From the NCBI RefSeq assembly GCF_036492635.1, contig NZ_AP025305.1:2976001-3040000 (forward strand): a DNA stretch of 64,000 bases, read 5' to 3'. Below the pieces are notes generated by a model. It made no database searches, was not told the DNA's origin, and saw only the letters and a list, made by a program, of their open reading frames with translations. Shown piece after piece: positions 63,396-64,000 of the stretch (position 1 is its first letter; every line of letters starts with the position of its first letter). Origin of the DNA: Aureibacter tunicatorum. GTDB lineage: Bacteria > Bacteroidota > Bacteroidia > Cytophagales > Cyclobacteriaceae. The position numbers and the translations under genes were made by a program.

Positions 63396-64000
63396 TTAGT
63401 TTAGGTTTTTATTTATATTTTCATTTAGCGAATCACGATCACCTGTCGCCATCGCATTCAGGCTATTAGCTATCAACTCAATCTGCTCAAGCATTTGCCC
63501 CATTTGATTTCCTCCAGCCAGAGCAAATCGTTGCTTTTTCATAAAAGCGTCTTTTATTCCATTCCAACGTTCTTTCTCTTCTGCACTCAAAACATCCAAA
63601 AGCTCTCTAAAACGCAACAAATTAGCCTCTGCTCCACTCGTCAAAGTCTGAGCTTCTCTTTCATAATGTGAGAAGATCAAAGTATCCAATTCCTCATCAT
63701 TCATAAATGGAATAATTTTCTCAGCCATCTTATTCATATCACGATAAGAACCTTGAAGTTTGAATGGAGGCTCAGTGCGATATTCTTCTGCAATTCCAGC
63801 CGAACGAATATATTCCATATTAACTTTCAGAATTACATCTCTTGCTTTTAACAGCTTCTTTAATACTTCGACATATTCGTTGATTTCTATAGCCGAATGA
63901 TTCGCTTCGAACTCAACTCCTTCTCTTTGCCCTGTTTCTGCAATTTTGATAATCGACAGTACATCTTTATGACTTTTGCCTGCAAGACGCGCCATAGTAG
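63396..64000 (-). CDS. C-terminal part of a large AAA/DNA-repair-ATPase-like protein, cut by window edge
   Basis: The frame is open to the window edge; the Met at 63995 is probably internal, so at least 200 residues of a longer protein are seen. The segment RTEPPFKLQGSYRDMNKMAE followed by REAQTLTSGAEANLLRF resembles, from memory, the C-terminus of large (about 1600 aa) bacterial 'DNA repair ATPase' proteins with a MoxR-like AAA module. No ATPase motif falls inside the window, so the call rests on the tail alone. It is followed directly by the TerB-like gene. Confidence 0.6.
   Translation of the reverse strand, partial: TMARLAGKSHKDVLSIIKIAETGQREGVEFEANHSAIEINEYVEVLKKLLKARDVILKVNMEYIRSAGIAEEYRTEPPFKLQGSYRDMNKMAEKIIPFMNDEELDTLIFSHYEREAQTLTSGAEANLLRFRELLDVLSAEEKERWNGIKDAFMKKQRFALAGGNQMGQMLEQIELIANSLNAMATGDRDSLNENINKNLN

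Noticed and set aside
63396-63995. A complete 199-aa gene at the right edge
   Set aside because: The frame stays open to the window end and the sequence resembles the tail of a much larger protein, so it is treated as partial.

Overview
The window looks like a chromosomal segment of a low-GC member of the Bacteroidota, most likely a gliding or surface-associated Cytophagales-type bacterium. The evidence is two giant secreted proteins with the type B C-terminal signal of the type IX secretion system (T9SS), a PorP/SprF-family outer-membrane protein, an OmpA/PD40 protein of PorE architecture, an enlarged three-domain IspG, SiaB/SiaC-type signalling proteins, TAnnTTTG-like -7 promoter boxes and short intergenic hairpin terminators. 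The genus cannot be fixed from the sequence alone. No rRNA, tRNA, CRISPR array, transposase or prophage was recognised.

Layout. 1-4.2 kb: the edge of a surface-polysaccharide locus (partial flippase, glycosyltransferase), then a patatin-like hydrolase and a YpdA-type reductase. 4.2-16.9 kb (minus strand): an adhesin/export locus of SprF-like protein, PorE-like protein and two very large type B T9SS substrates, each with a C-type-lectin-like domain, whose last 464 codons are almost identical. 17-21.8 kb: a sodium:solute symporter, an M43 metalloprotease with PKD/CUB domains, and a protein shaped like an ABC ATPase that has lost its catalytic motifs. 22-32 kb (plus strand): transketolase; a soluble multi-PAS hybrid histidine kinase with a lone receiver; a compact set of a small conserved protein, an MBL-fold hydrolase and an NFACT/RqcH-type protein.

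32-43.6 kb (minus strand) is the most unusual region. It carries CheR, CheB, a membrane GAF protein, a large cache-HAMP-GAF-PAS-PP2C phosphatase of SiaA type, a SiaB-like kinase and a SiaC-like phosphoprotein, with no methyl-accepting chemoreceptor, CheA, CheW or diguanylate cyclase alongside. After a terminator comes an ABCG-like transporter fused to TerB-like and FHA-like domains, then a lipoprotein and a small secreted protein.

43.8-61 kb is mostly housekeeping: cytidine deaminase, a saccharopine-dehydrogenase-family enzyme, a tight aroQ/aminotransferase/marC/rnhA/trmN6 operon, xerD, a STAS-like protein, a nitrilase-family amidase, def, fhs, a Lys-rich lipoprotein, ispG with a tiny membrane protein, an SDR, mlaE-mlaF and murF. 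At the right edge (61-64 kb, minus strand) the C-terminus of a large ATPase-type protein and a TerB-like protein precede an FHA/winged-helix protein translationally coupled to a Ser/Thr kinase.

Functionally, secretion of adhesive surface proteins and several phosphorylation systems (hybrid His-Asp, PP2C/SiaB/SiaC, Ser/Thr kinase/FHA, CheR/CheB) dominate. All assignments are made by eye from translated sequence; no database search was run.
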